A stretch of 64,000 bases of DNA from Thermatribacter velox (GTDB lineage Bacteria; Atribacterota; Atribacteria; Atribacterales; Thermatribacteraceae), in assembly GCF_038396615.1 (NCBI RefSeq), contig NZ_CP121689.1, positions 1,004,001-1,068,000 of the forward strand, in the 5' to 3' direction. Positions 43,213 to 52,051 of the stretch are shown here, piece after piece. The notes beneath the pieces were generated by a model. The model was not told where the DNA came from. It saw only the letters and a program-made list of their open reading frames with translations, and made no database searches. Within the stretch, counting starts at the first letter, position 1; every line of letters starts with the position of its first letter. Position numbers and translations under genes: made by a program.

Positions 43213-45420
43213 TTAAATAAGATTCTGCCGCCTCTGCAACAGGCGCATGTATCTCAGGTAAGAAACCCTTTCCAGACTAACCTTGACTGAATTTACCTGA
43301 ACACCTATTTGATGCAAAAAAACGTCTTTGTCTTGCAAATAGTTTAACGCTTCTTCTTCCAGCTTTTGTCGCAATTCGCTTCTTTCAAGGTTTAATTCTT
43401 CCACAACACGGTTGTTCACAATCTCATTAACCGCAAGATAAAACAGAGTCTGATAAAGACCAGGATATTCAATAAACTTCTCCAGGCTGGGGCTGGTGAT
43501 TAAGCCTCGAACTTTCTGGGGAGAAGCAATGAGCTGAGTATGTTCCCTTTGCAAATTCTCTCGTACTACTTCCATCTCGTGTTCCACAAAATCGCGCCAT
43601 TCTGTCTCCTGTTCCATGCGAGGATGTCTTCGCAACCACTCCAAACCAGTTAGATACATATCATAAATGGACCCCACACGATAGGTATCAAGAGGTGAAG
43701 GATAAAGTAACCTCCGAATCCATTCTTTGAAAGAAGGTCTTTCAAAAATTACCTGCAGATATTTTTCAATCTCTTCAGTACTGCTTTGACTAAGCAAATT
43801 CATTCTCAAATCACTCATGACACGCTCGTATACTGACGAAAGGCTAACCTCAAGATCCCTGGCGAGACGATCCATGCCTTTGCCATCGAAATCATATCCT
43901 TTCCAGAGTTCTGGTTTCGAAATCTGCACGGAGCAATTGAATTTGAGAACTACAAAATCAGTACCATATCCTTGCTTGAAAAAGGCCATCGTTCTCTCCC
44001 ACCAGTACTTCAGCTTATCCCAAAATCCTTCGCCCAAGACAGGTTCTACCTCTTTCAAAATGAGCAAGGCACCAACTTTTTGAACCTCAGAAGTCCTTCG
44101 GTAGGTAAAGGCAAAGGGACGAGGCGGACTCAACAGTAATTTCAAGTTTCCTACTTTTATTCCATCATCAACAATTGTTACCTCTCTTCCCAGAGTTGAT
44201 TTGAAACCTGGAGAAAGTCGCTCCACAACAAGGAAATCCTTTTCGCCAACCAGATGTAAACAGAATATGCACAGTACAAAAGCAATGACTGCAAAACTCT
44301 TGAGAGCCACATTTTTGCCCAGCAAGGGTTCCTGATCTGGATTACTCAAAAATTCTCTCCAGCGACCTGCCGAAAATCTTTTCAGCTCTCCTTTGTAACG
44401 AGATAAACGAGCGAAGAAAAGATAGAGACGATGGTAGTAGTCGACCAACGCTGCAAAAATCTCCTCCGGGAGATGTTCAACCAATTGGAGATGAATTTTA
44501 CCTTTCATCTCCCAAAACAAATCCGCCATTTGCTGGTAAAGGAAAGCACTGGGGGCCTCTTCCAGGCGTTTTCCCAGAACTGCAAGCTGTGCTTGCCACT
44601 TCCTGTAATCTTCCGAAACATAAAACTCAAGTAGTGGCGAAGAGGATTCCCAACGGGTTTCATAAGACATAAAGTTGTTTCTGGTGAGGAAAATCAACTC
44701 ACTGCTAAAATCTTCCAACAACTCTTTTTCAGGCCAGGACAAGGTAGTATTTCTCGCTGTATTTTCAAAATCGCTTAACCACTTTGCTACTGCCTGGCAG
44801 TCTTTTGCCTTAAGCAGTAAGCAAAGCTCTTTCAATCTTTTCTTCAACAAACTATTATCCGTAAAGGCAACCATATTGCTCGCCTTTCTTCTAACCCTTT
44901 CCCAGAGAGGTTCTTCAAACAAGACTTCCATTTTTTGCAACCAGACAATCCCTCTTCGTTTCTTAAAAACAGTGTTTCCTGACAACAACTTTTGATAAAC
45001 CGCATAAATGATCGGTGAAAGCACCAAAACAGTGTGAGCGTAAGGATTGAGGTAATCACCACCCAGAGTAAAGAGAAAGTCCACCCCTTTCGCTATAAAA
45101 CCTACATTCCACATCACATAAGCAAAAACTGCAAAAAGTACTAAATAAAAATAATCCTGATAAAGAAGATTAAGAAGTCGCTTTCGCCAGGTGTTAAAAC
45201 AGTTTTTTATAAAAGTCCCAAAAATCTCTTTTGTATCACCTTCAGTGCTAAAAGCACTCTGCACATCAATTCGTAATAAAGGTACATCAAAACGCCTGCC
45301 GGAAGCCTGATAAGCTAAGTGTTCAAGATAACTCCTGAATTTGTCTCTGGAACCAATCAGCATTCGTTGATCAGGACTAAGAGGGTTGGGTATCTCCAAA
45401 AATAAAAATCGGTAGGGCAT
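43213..45420 (-). CDS. Large membrane protein, SPFH/HflK-like C-terminal half (divergent)
   Basis: 735 residues. Membrane helices near residues 88-115 and 128-145, a long helical cytoplasmic part (about 150-380), then a third helix near 385-405. The next section, EVTIVDDGIKVGNLKLLLSP then RPFAFTYRRTSEVQKV, mirrors the HflK pattern (PGLHWKLPWPF...V). DFVVLKFNCSVQI fits the following strand, and it ends IGVQVNSVKVSLERVSYLRY, like the SPFH C-terminus with RRQ. The start ATG shares one base with the M14 peptidase stop (TAATG). Function unknown; the SPFH relation is inferred by eye. Confidence 0.45.
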   Translation of the reverse strand: MPYRFLFLEIPNPLSPDQRMLIGSRDKFRSYLEHLAYQASGRRFDVPLLRIDVQSAFSTEGDTKEIFGTFIKNCFNTWRKRLLNLLYQDYFYLVLFAVFAYVMWNVGFIAKGVDFLFTLGGDYLNPYAHTVLVLSPIIYAVYQKLLSGNTVFKKRRGIVWLQKMEVLFEEPLWERVRRKASNMVAFTDNSLLKKRLKELCLLLKAKDCQAVAKWLSDFENTARNTTLSWPEKELLEDFSSELIFLTRNNFMSYETRWESSSPLLEFYVSEDYRKWQAQLAVLGKRLEEAPSAFLYQQMADLFWEMKGKIHLQLVEHLPEEIFAALVDYYHRLYLFFARLSRYKGELKRFSAGRWREFLSNPDQEPLLGKNVALKSFAVIAFVLCIFCLHLVGEKDFLVVERLSPGFKSTLGREVTIVDDGIKVGNLKLLLSPPRPFAFTYRRTSEVQKVGALLILKEVEPVLGEGFWDKLKYWWERTMAFFKQGYGTDFVVLKFNCSVQISKPELWKGYDFDGKGMDRLARDLEVSLSSVYERVMSDLRMNLLSQSSTEEIEKYLQVIFERPSFKEWIRRLLYPSPLDTYRVGSIYDMYLTGLEWLRRHPRMEQETEWRDFVEHEMEVVRENLQREHTQLIASPQKVRGLITSPSLEKFIEYPGLYQTLFYLAVNEIVNNRVVEELNLERSELRQKLEEEALNYLQDKDVFLHQIGVQVNSVKVSLERVSYLRYMRLLQRRQNLI

Positions 45421-46580
45421 TAAAAGTGCTCACCTCTTACTTCTACCCTGAGAGTAGCATCGACAAAAGCCAATCCCTGCATTAATCGAGTTTCACGGGA
45501 CTGGGTAAAAGTCTCAATGGTTCTTCCACAACATCCAGTCATTTTTTGAAAAAAGTCTGGGGCAAGTGTGATGCCAGTTTTCCAGAAGAAGGGCCCAGGC
45601 AGATAAATGCCTTCAGCAAGAGGCAAATCCCTCTCCACATAGAAGGGTAATTCTTTCAAGGCTGCTTCAAATTTATCCTGGAAAATGGTCAACCCCTGCT
45701 TTTTAATAAAATTCCTGATGGAAAGAGCTTTTGCGAAAAATGGATGGTGAGACAAAAACTCCTCCCGATACTTTGGAAAACGAAAGCTGAATCTCTTTCT
45801 CAGAAAGAGCTCGCTTCTCTGAAACATACCCAGAGGATAACGCAATCGGGCAAGCAAATCCTTTTCTTCCTGAGTAAAATAATCGTGAAGCAAAATCATA
45901 ACTCCAGCATTCTTGTAAAACAACTCACTTCCCAGCATTACCGTTTCGTGAAGGCTCGAAAAAACCCGAAGAGGATTGAATCTTTTTAAAACATATTGCT
46001 GAACTGCCTTAGCTCGACGACTGCGAATGGATTCCAGTTTTCTTCCAAAAGCCGCATTAGCATCTTCCCACCCAAACATGTTTCTGATATGCCTCAAATT
46101 TACAACTACCGGGTTATGAATCTCCTCTCCACTTCTGTCGACATAGGCACGAGTCTCTTTAACCCAGCCATCAGGATCAACAATTGGTAAAAAACCAATG
46201 AAACTCGATTCTAAAAGCGCTTGCAGCCTCCAAGCATTTTGCACCAGCGAAAAGAAGGCAGCCAAAAGAGTGGCCGAGTGGAGCCTCTCTCCACCGTGGC
46301 AGGTTGCTTCGAATACCAGGCGCTTGCTCCCAGGAGAAGGATTGCCAATTTCCAGAACCGGTATTCTGTTACCCAGAGGAGTCACAAACGGTCCATTAAC
46401 TTCTTCGACAAACGATATCCTAACGACCAAATTAGAAGGCCACTCGAGCTCATTCAGTCTTTGCTGAATTTTCTCAAGAAGCTGAGGATATTCAAAATCC
46501 AACCAGTTTAAATATTCCAGAGCGGAACTGTAACTGATCAACTCCTGGTCAGGACAATCAGCAATTACCCTGCCGTTCAA
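45420..46580 (-). CDS. M14-type zinc carboxypeptidase-like protein
   Basis: About 386 residues from TTG 46580, which forms a TTGA overlap with the upstream stop; the frame is open back to 46715, so a longer start is possible. YSSALEYLNWLDFEYPQLL resembles the M14 N-terminus. FEATCHGGERLHSATLLAAF gives the zinc HxxE, FLPIVDPDGWVKETR matches the N-P-D-G region, SSLHETVMLG supplies the third zinc His, and RTIETFTQS matches the TxE region with the general-base Glu. It has no signal peptide. It may trim peptides or cell-wall stems. It sits between an unknown gene and the HflK-like gene. Confidence 0.65.
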   Translation of the reverse strand: MNGRVIADCPDQELISYSSALEYLNWLDFEYPQLLEKIQQRLNELEWPSNLVVRISFVEEVNGPFVTPLGNRIPVLEIGNPSPGSKRLVFEATCHGGERLHSATLLAAFFSLVQNAWRLQALLESSFIGFLPIVDPDGWVKETRAYVDRSGEEIHNPVVVNLRHIRNMFGWEDANAAFGRKLESIRSRRAKAVQQYVLKRFNPLRVFSSLHETVMLGSELFYKNAGVMILLHDYFTQEEKDLLARLRYPLGMFQRSELFLRKRFSFRFPKYREEFLSHHPFFAKALSIRNFIKKQGLTIFQDKFEAALKELPFYVERDLPLAEGIYLPGPFFWKTGITLAPDFFQKMTGCCGRTIETFTQSRETRLMQGLAFVDATLRVEVRGEHF

Positions 46581-47368
46581 GACTTGTCGCCATCCTTTCT
46601 CCAGGGAAAAAGAGGCATCGGGGGTTTCATAAATCTGACCCACTCGCTTTGTTCCGTTGCCTGAGTAGCTGGCCAGTAGAAGTCTCGAAGGAAGCCCAGA
46701 CCCAGTCTGGAACAAAGGTGATATGCCTTTACAAACCCGTCTTCAGGGTTCTCAGCAACCAATCTGTTCAATGCAGCCAGCGCTAAATTCTCGACCACCT
46801 TGAGTTTAACCTCAGAAAAGGCTTCATCTATACCCCATTGCAAACGAGCATAATGCTTCTTTAGTTCCTCCAAATTCTTCTCTTCAAAATAAGGATCACC
46901 CACCAGCATATCCCAAGTCATAGGTTGAAAACCAGGAATGCCATGCATGATGAAAACAATGGGAAACAACCTATGGAGCACTCCATAAAAACCTCCAGGG
47001 CGAAAGCGCTTGAAATGGTAGAAAATATTACGATTTTTTTCCTCTTCAAGAATGAAAGTATCCTCTTTGAGGAAGGTATCAAAAAATCCCTTTTTAAGAT
47101 ATTCCAAAACTTCTCTCTGTTCCTGAGAAGGCCTGACTTCCACCCCCTCTTCCTGGGAAACAACCTCAAGCAAAGAAGGGGTAGCAAAAAGGTTTTTAAC
47201 CTCGTTTTTTTCACCTACTTGAAGAACAATTTCCAGCCTTTCACCTTCGGATATTCTCCAGTAACGGCTCAATCGCTCCTCGATAAAAAACGGATTACGA
47301 GGAGAAACAAGCGTATAATCAGATTTATTGAACACTCTGTAAAGATTGATCCTGGGCACTGCCTTCAC
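46577..47368 (-). CDS. Conserved-looking protein of unknown function
   Basis: 263 residues, not recognised. No signal peptide, no clear membrane helix apart from a short hydrophobic stretch (GVLHRLFPIVFIMHGIPGF). Charged helical middle part (about 60-110), Trp/Pro-rich end (PPMPLFPWRKDGDK). GTG at 47368 lies 44 bases inside the preceding gene; a second GTG at 47359 has AGGTGAAGG upstream. It is tightly coupled within the SPFH/M14 operon, so it probably works with those proteins. Confidence 0.6.
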   Translation of the reverse strand: MKAVPRINLYRVFNKSDYTLVSPRNPFFIEERLSRYWRISEGERLEIVLQVGEKNEVKNLFATPSLLEVVSQEEGVEVRPSQEQREVLEYLKKGFFDTFLKEDTFILEEEKNRNIFYHFKRFRPGGFYGVLHRLFPIVFIMHGIPGFQPMTWDMLVGDPYFEEKNLEELKKHYARLQWGIDEAFSEVKLKVVENLALAALNRLVAENPEDGFVKAYHLCSRLGLGFLRDFYWPATQATEQSEWVRFMKPPMPLFPWRKDGDKS

Positions 47369-48182
47369 CTATCAGAAAAGAGATATCAAAATTGAGGTCT
47401 CTTATATTGCAAAGAAGTCTCGGAGGTAGCAATTGAGGAATCAATAGCAAATCTCCGAGAAAAAACCGGGAAAGCTTCTTTGAGAACGTGTAAGCCACCC
47501 TCTGAAGCACAAAACTATCTTCCTTTTCCATCTCCAAAATATCCTCAAAAACCCTGATTAATTCCCAGCACAAAGGCTCTGTTCTCTGTTTCCTGCGCAA
47601 ATAGGCCACAATTTCTGCAAAATCACTCTTGGAAAGCTGTTTAAACTTTCCAAACTGATTGTAGATTTCATCCAGCAATCTTTTTCTTCGCGGGTCTTTT
47701 CCCATCACAACCCGAAACCTGACTCCCTTTTCCAGTACTTTCGCCCTGCGCCGCTTGAACCAGTTATCCAGACCCGCCAGAGCCAGGTAGGGTTGCCGAA
47801 ACCATATAAACCACCAGGTATTGACACTGAAAAGGCCTATAATGTAGGCGAGCAAGCAAAGAGAAAACATATAACGATAATTACGAGCCAGAGATTCATA
47901 AAACTTGAGTTGCATAAGATATCCGTGAACAGTTTCTTCAAAGGTGGTTACAATTTCTTCCATCTCTCCCTCAGAAAGAGGGTGTGAAACCGGAGGCGTG
48001 TAGAGCTCAAAAGAAATAAAAAGCGGGGGCTTCATTTTTTTTGCTTTAAATCCCAGGTCGGTTACCCGGAGACCAGTATGAGCCATCCAGGATCCTTCAT
48101 GATACCAGTTCCAGCCGAGAGTAGGAACACAATATACTGGAATTCTTAACTCTCTCAAAGAAGTCCCCTTTTTTCCGCTCAA
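47325..48182 (-). CDS. Membrane protein of unknown function, first gene of the SPFH/M14 operon
   Basis: 285 residues, not recognised. Soluble N-terminus with RIPVYCVPTLGWNWYHEGSW, one or two membrane helices near residues 105-135 (YMFSLCLLAYIIGLFSVNTWW), and a basic C-terminal half. TTG at 48182 is preceded by AAGG; a later TTG at 48158 is possible. The operon runs on through the next six genes. No enzymatic motif is seen. Confidence 0.6.
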   Translation of the reverse strand: MSGKKGTSLRELRIPVYCVPTLGWNWYHEGSWMAHTGLRVTDLGFKAKKMKPPLFISFELYTPPVSHPLSEGEMEEIVTTFEETVHGYLMQLKFYESLARNYRYMFSLCLLAYIIGLFSVNTWWFIWFRQPYLALAGLDNWFKRRRAKVLEKGVRFRVVMGKDPRRKRLLDEIYNQFGKFKQLSKSDFAEIVAYLRRKQRTEPLCWELIRVFEDILEMEKEDSFVLQRVAYTFSKKLSRFFLGDLLLIPQLLPPRLLCNIRDLNFDISFLIGEGSAQDQSLQSVQ

Positions 48183-48209
48183 GGCTTTACCTTCATCTTT
48201 TTTTGCGAG

Positions 48210-48215
48210 TATAAT
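48210..48215 (+). promoter_or_regulatory. Candidate -10 for the HD-GYP genes
   Basis: TATAAT in the 106-base divergent gap, with TTACCT 17 bases upstream as a poor -35. About 74 bases before the first HD-GYP start. Confidence 0.4.
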
Positions 48216-48288
48216 AAAAACGGCTTTCTAAAGCAACCATATTGAACGGAAAACACAGAAAATTTACTGACTGTACAAGGAGGAAAAG

Positions 48289-49422
48289 ATGCTTAAAATA
48301 CACGTCAGCAGGCTTCGACCCGGGATGGTCACCGCCTACCCCATTCTCCACGAAAACGGTGTGATACTGGTCAAAGAGGATATCGTACTCACTGAGAAGT
48401 TAATCAACAAACTTAAAGAACTGAACTTTGATTACATATATATAAAGGATGAACGGTTTAAAAATGTAGATCCCGAGGAAATACTATCTCAAGAAACCAA
48501 GCGAAAAGTTTTGCAAACAGTACACGAAACCTTTTATAAAGTTATTAAGGGTAAAGAAAAATCCATCCAGCCCTTGAAGGAAGCTGTCAATTCGATAATA
48601 GAAGAGGTTCTCAGCTCCAGAAAATCAGTCATCAGCCTGGTGCAATTGCGCAAACACGATGATTCAGTCTTTGCTCACTCTGTAAATGTGGCCACTCTTT
48701 CGGCCTTCATAGGTAAATTTTTTAAGCTACCCGCTGAAACCCTGCATACCTTGGCACTGGGTAGCCTGATGCACGACTTGGGTAAAATCAAAGTGCCTCT
48801 CGAAATCCTTAACAAACCGGGGAAACTGGATGCCGAAGATTGGGAAATAATTAAGCAACATCCAGGTTGGGCAGCCGAACTCATGCTGGAGAGAATCCCA
48901 GAAAACGCCACAGCTATAAAAATTGCCCTTCAGCATCACGAGAGAATGAACGGGAGTGGTTATCCTTACGGACTTGCGGGAGAAGAAATTCATCTCCTTT
49001 CCCGAATTTGTGCCTGTGCAGACGTGTACGATGCACTCACCGTTGACCGGCCTTACCGTAAACGTTTCTCCTATTCAGAGGCTCTGGAATACCTAATGGG
49101 CAACGCAGGTAGGCTGTTTGACCTTCAGGTAGTCACCACCATGGTAAGGCATATAGCTCCTTATCCGGTGGGAGAAACGGTGAAGCTTTCCACTGGAGAG
49201 ATTGCTGTGGTAATCAAGCTGAACGAAGGCCTTCCCATTCGCCCAGTGGTGAGAGTAATCAAAGATCGAGAGGGGAGAGAGCTGGAAACACCTAAAGACC
49301 TGGACCTGATGAGTGAGCTCACGGTTTCGATTGTGGAATCTGTAGAAGCGAGCTCAAAAGCCACCCTCGACGAAACCAGACTCTGGGAGGAAGCAATCAC
49401 TCATGATCCGAGTCAGGGTTGA
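48289..49422 (+). CDS. HD-GYP domain protein 1 (probable cyclic-di-GMP phosphodiesterase)
   Basis: 377 residues. An N-terminal DUF3391-like domain (SRLRPGMVTAYPILHENGVI) is followed by the HD-GYP domain: HSVNVATLSAFIGKF, HDLGKIKVP (HD pair), LQHHERMNGSGYP (HHxx..GxGYP), ICACADVYDALTVDRPYRK. All metal residues are visible, so hydrolysis of cyclic di-GMP is likely. AAGGAGG precedes the ATG. Its C-terminal 410 bases are nearly identical to the next gene. Confidence 0.9.
   Translation: MLKIHVSRLRPGMVTAYPILHENGVILVKEDIVLTEKLINKLKELNFDYIYIKDERFKNVDPEEILSQETKRKVLQTVHETFYKVIKGKEKSIQPLKEAVNSIIEEVLSSRKSVISLVQLRKHDDSVFAHSVNVATLSAFIGKFFKLPAETLHTLALGSLMHDLGKIKVPLEILNKPGKLDAEDWEIIKQHPGWAAELMLERIPENATAIKIALQHHERMNGSGYPYGLAGEEIHLLSRICACADVYDALTVDRPYRKRFSYSEALEYLMGNAGRLFDLQVVTTMVRHIAPYPVGETVKLSTGEIAVVIKLNEGLPIRPVVRVIKDREGRELETPKDLDLMSELTVSIVESVEASSKATLDETRLWEEAITHDPSQG
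48928..49337 (+). repeat. 410-bp direct repeat, copy 1 (HD-GYP gene 1)
   Basis: Matches 50042-50451 at an offset of 1114 bases with only two differences (49107 A/G and 49224 C/T). Identity stops abruptly at both ends, while the surrounding coding sequence differs widely. Confidence 0.95.
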
Positions 49423-50527
49423 AGACTTGCGCCCCGGCATGAAAATAGCCTATCCAGTATTTCGTGAAGACGGCTCCATTCTCCTTAACAAAGGCGTGGT
49501 ACTTACCGAAAACTACATTCGAAGACTCTTTGAGCTGGGATTTGAGTCCGTGTTTATTGAGCATGAACTTTTTGAAGACATTAAAGTGGAGGAACCTGTT
49601 ACTCTGGAAACCAAAAGAAAGGTACAAAGGATTCTTCACGAATCTGTGAAAAAGCTCCAGAGAGGAGAATTAAACAGCTATCAGAAAATTCAAAGTGTAA
49701 TCCAGGAACTCATAGAAGAAGTACTTGACTATCCAGGAGTCATCTTCTACCTGGTGCAGTTGGGAAGCAAAAGTGACGCGCTATTCGTCCACTCAGTAAA
49801 CGTGACAGTGATCAGCCTGATGATTGGAAAATTCCAGAATTTGAGTCACCTTCAACTCAAAAAGCTCGCTCTGGGAACCCTCCTACATGATGTGGGGAAA
49901 ATCCGCTTCCCACCCGAAATCTTCTATAAAGAGGGTCCTTTAAGCGAAGAAGAACGCAAGATTATTCGCATGCACCCCGTGTGGAGCAGAGAAATTATTC
50001 AAAAGCACGCAGAGTATGACTTTTTGGCCTCGGTTATTGCTCTTCAGCATCACGAGAGAATGAACGGGAGTGGTTATCCTTACGGACTTGCGGGAGAAGA
50101 AATTCATCTCCTTTCCCGAATTTGTGCCTGTGCAGACGTGTACGATGCACTCACCGTTGACCGGCCTTACCGTAAACGTTTCTCCTATTCAGAGGCTCTG
50201 GAATACCTAATGGGCAACGCGGGTAGGCTGTTTGACCTTCAGGTAGTCACCACCATGGTAAGGCATATAGCTCCTTATCCGGTGGGAGAAACGGTGAAGC
50301 TTTCCACTGGAGAGATTGCTGTGGTAATCAAGCTGAATGAAGGCCTTCCCATTCGCCCAGTGGTGAGAGTAATCAAAGATCGAGAGGGGAGAGAGCTGGA
50401 AACACCTAAAGACCTGGACCTGATGAGTGAGCTCACGGTTTCGATTGTGGATCGACCTGAAGAGCCTCCACCTCCTTCCTCGAACATGGAAGAAGAAATT
50501 TACTTACAAGAAGACTTTTTTGATTGA
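49403..50527 (+). CDS. HD-GYP domain protein 2 (probable cyclic-di-GMP phosphodiesterase)
   Basis: 374 residues with the same architecture as gene 1: N-terminal VEDLRPGMKIAYPVFREDGS, HSVNVTVISLMIGKF, HDVGKIRFP, then the shared HHERMNGSGYP block. It overlaps gene 1 by 20 bases. N-terminal half differs strongly from gene 1, so the pair likely senses different inputs with the same output domain. Its 3' end overlaps the minus-strand SPL-like gene by 28 bases. Confidence 0.9.
   Translation: MIRVRVEDLRPGMKIAYPVFREDGSILLNKGVVLTENYIRRLFELGFESVFIEHELFEDIKVEEPVTLETKRKVQRILHESVKKLQRGELNSYQKIQSVIQELIEEVLDYPGVIFYLVQLGSKSDALFVHSVNVTVISLMIGKFQNLSHLQLKKLALGTLLHDVGKIRFPPEIFYKEGPLSEEERKIIRMHPVWSREIIQKHAEYDFLASVIALQHHERMNGSGYPYGLAGEEIHLLSRICACADVYDALTVDRPYRKRFSYSEALEYLMGNAGRLFDLQVVTTMVRHIAPYPVGETVKLSTGEIAVVIKLNEGLPIRPVVRVIKDREGRELETPKDLDLMSELTVSIVDRPEEPPPPSSNMEEEIYLQEDFFD
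50042..50451 (+). repeat. 410-bp direct repeat, copy 2 (HD-GYP gene 2)
   Basis: Second copy of the block at 48928-49337; 408 of 410 positions agree. Confidence 0.95.
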
Positions 50528-51381
50528 CTCCGGACGTTTAGAAAACAACTGCCATCGCAAATTAGGTCATTCCAGGTTACAAATCCCTCACGACAACTCG
50601 AAAATGGCAAACCGTAGCTTTTAACCAGCTCTCGGAGAGCACCCATTATATGTTCACGAATCTCTCTGCGGAGATACAAACTGTTACCATGTTTTTCACA
50701 GTAATCGTCCCTGTAGCGCTTTGCCGAATCAAAAACCTGCACGATCCTTTTCCAGGAATCAGGACGTAGCTTGTAAGTAGAAGAAACCACTTGCACGACG
50801 AAAGGTGAGACTTCTTCAATAAGCTGTTTCCATTGCTCGGGATTATCGTTAATTCCGGGTATGACAGGGTCTAAGCGTAAGACAACCGGAATGCCATACC
50901 TGGCAAGCTTAACAATCGCTTCCTTGCGTTCCCGGGGCGAGGGCGCACCAGGTTCGAGTTTACGAGCCACCTCTTCACAGGGTGTCGTTATGGTTATACT
51001 TACCGCCGAACGCATAGCAGACAACACATCAGCATCTCTACAAACCAAAGAAGATTTGGTGAGTATAAGCACCGGAACCCCTAACTCTGAACACCAGCTT
51101 AGTATCTGCCGGGTAAGTTTGAGGTCTCTTTCCAGGGAAGGGTAAGGATCAGAAGAATTGCTCAACGTAAGGTAGCTCCCCCTCGGAAAACTTTGTAAAT
51201 CCCGATACACCCGCCTGAGAAGGTCTTTCTTTTCTCTAACCCGGAAAGCTTGCGGTATAAAAGAGGTTATATAGCAGTAAAGGCAGGCATGTTCACAGCC
51301 CGTATAGGGGTTAAGGGTAAACTTGGTAGGGCAGGTGCAGAGCTCTCCTTTCCAGGGGTCAAAAGGTCTTATTAGCAGCAA
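50500..51381 (-). CDS. Radical SAM protein, spore-photoproduct-lyase-like family
   Basis: 293 residues. LNPYTGCEHACLYCYITSFI contains the CxxxCxxC cluster motif, and LTLSNSSDPYPSLERDLKLT and ILTKSSLVCRD fit the SPL-like/Rv2578c group of radical SAM proteins. The substrate is unknown; many members are linked to DNA repair, but this one lacks obvious SPL-specific features that I could verify. The last 28 bases overlap HD-GYP gene 2 in convergent orientation. Confidence 0.8.
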   Translation of the reverse strand: MLLIRPFDPWKGELCTCPTKFTLNPYTGCEHACLYCYITSFIPQAFRVREKKDLLRRVYRDLQSFPRGSYLTLSNSSDPYPSLERDLKLTRQILSWCSELGVPVLILTKSSLVCRDADVLSAMRSAVSITITTPCEEVARKLEPGAPSPRERKEAIVKLARYGIPVVLRLDPVIPGINDNPEQWKQLIEEVSPFVVQVVSSTYKLRPDSWKRIVQVFDSAKRYRDDYCEKHGNSLYLRREIREHIMGALRELVKSYGLPFSSCREGFVTWNDLICDGSCFLNVRSQSKKSSCK

Positions 51382-51495
51382 GTCAAGCGCCTCCCAAGAG
51401 GTTACCTACAGGATTTCAAAACAACCAGCGAGGCTGTATCCTATAAAGAACACTTTCTGCAAACATCTCCAGCTACAGGCCTTCACGCTTAAAAC

Positions 51496-51504
51496 TGATA
51501 TAAT
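51496..51504 (+). promoter_or_regulatory. Extended -10 promoter for the flavin reductase gene
   Basis: TGATATAAT: TG, one base, then a perfect TATAAT, located 38 bases before the TTG start. No -35 match is seen, as is common with extended -10 promoters. Confidence 0.55.
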
Positions 51505-51541
51505 TATAGATAAAAATTGGAAATAAAAGGGGATGGTTCGG

Positions 51542-52051
51542 TTGTGGAAAAAGGCTAACTGGACCGAAGTTGCTTGTCGTATTCCAGCTTTAATAGAGAA
51601 AGTAGGGGGCATATTTCTAATTACGGGGAAGGAAGGGCAGAGTAACATTATGACTATAGGTTGGGCACAAACTGGGAGAGTGTGGGGAAGACCCATGGCT
51701 ACTGTGCTGGTGCGCCCTTCACGATTCACCTTTGAAAAGCTGAAAGAACACCCTTTCTTCGTCATTGCACTTCCCACTGAAGACATGTACAGCGCTATTC
51801 AACTTTGTGGCAGCGTTTCTGGTCGAGAGGGAAACAAATTCCAAAAAGCAGGACTCAGCACTCGTCATCACCAAGATTTTCCAGTACCTTCTATTGAAGA
51901 ATGTGTAGGGGCATTGTTTTGCCAGGTAATCCAGGAAACAAAAGTAGATCCTGCTACCTTTCCCCAGCACATAATCCAGGAATACTACCCTCAGGGCGAT
52001 TTTCACCACATCTATTTTGGAGAAATCATCAAAGCTGAACTCAAAACTTAA
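51542..52051 (+). CDS. Flavin reductase family protein (FMN-binding split barrel)
   Basis: 169 residues from TTG 51542, which lies nine bases after AAGGGG; ATG 51533 is too close to the [22 protein letters not shown] and [21 protein letters not shown] match flavin reductase-like domains that bind FMN. Probably a flavin-dependent electron carrier or reductase. The stop lies in the TTAA shared with the convergent slipin gene. Confidence 0.85.
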   Translation: MWKKANWTEVACRIPALIEKVGGIFLITGKEGQSNIMTIGWAQTGRVWGRPMATVLVRPSRFTFEKLKEHPFFVIALPTEDMYSAIQLCGSVSGREGNKFQKAGLSTRHHQDFPVPSIEECVGALFCQVIQETKVDPATFPQHIIQEYYPQGDFHHIYFGEIIKAELKT

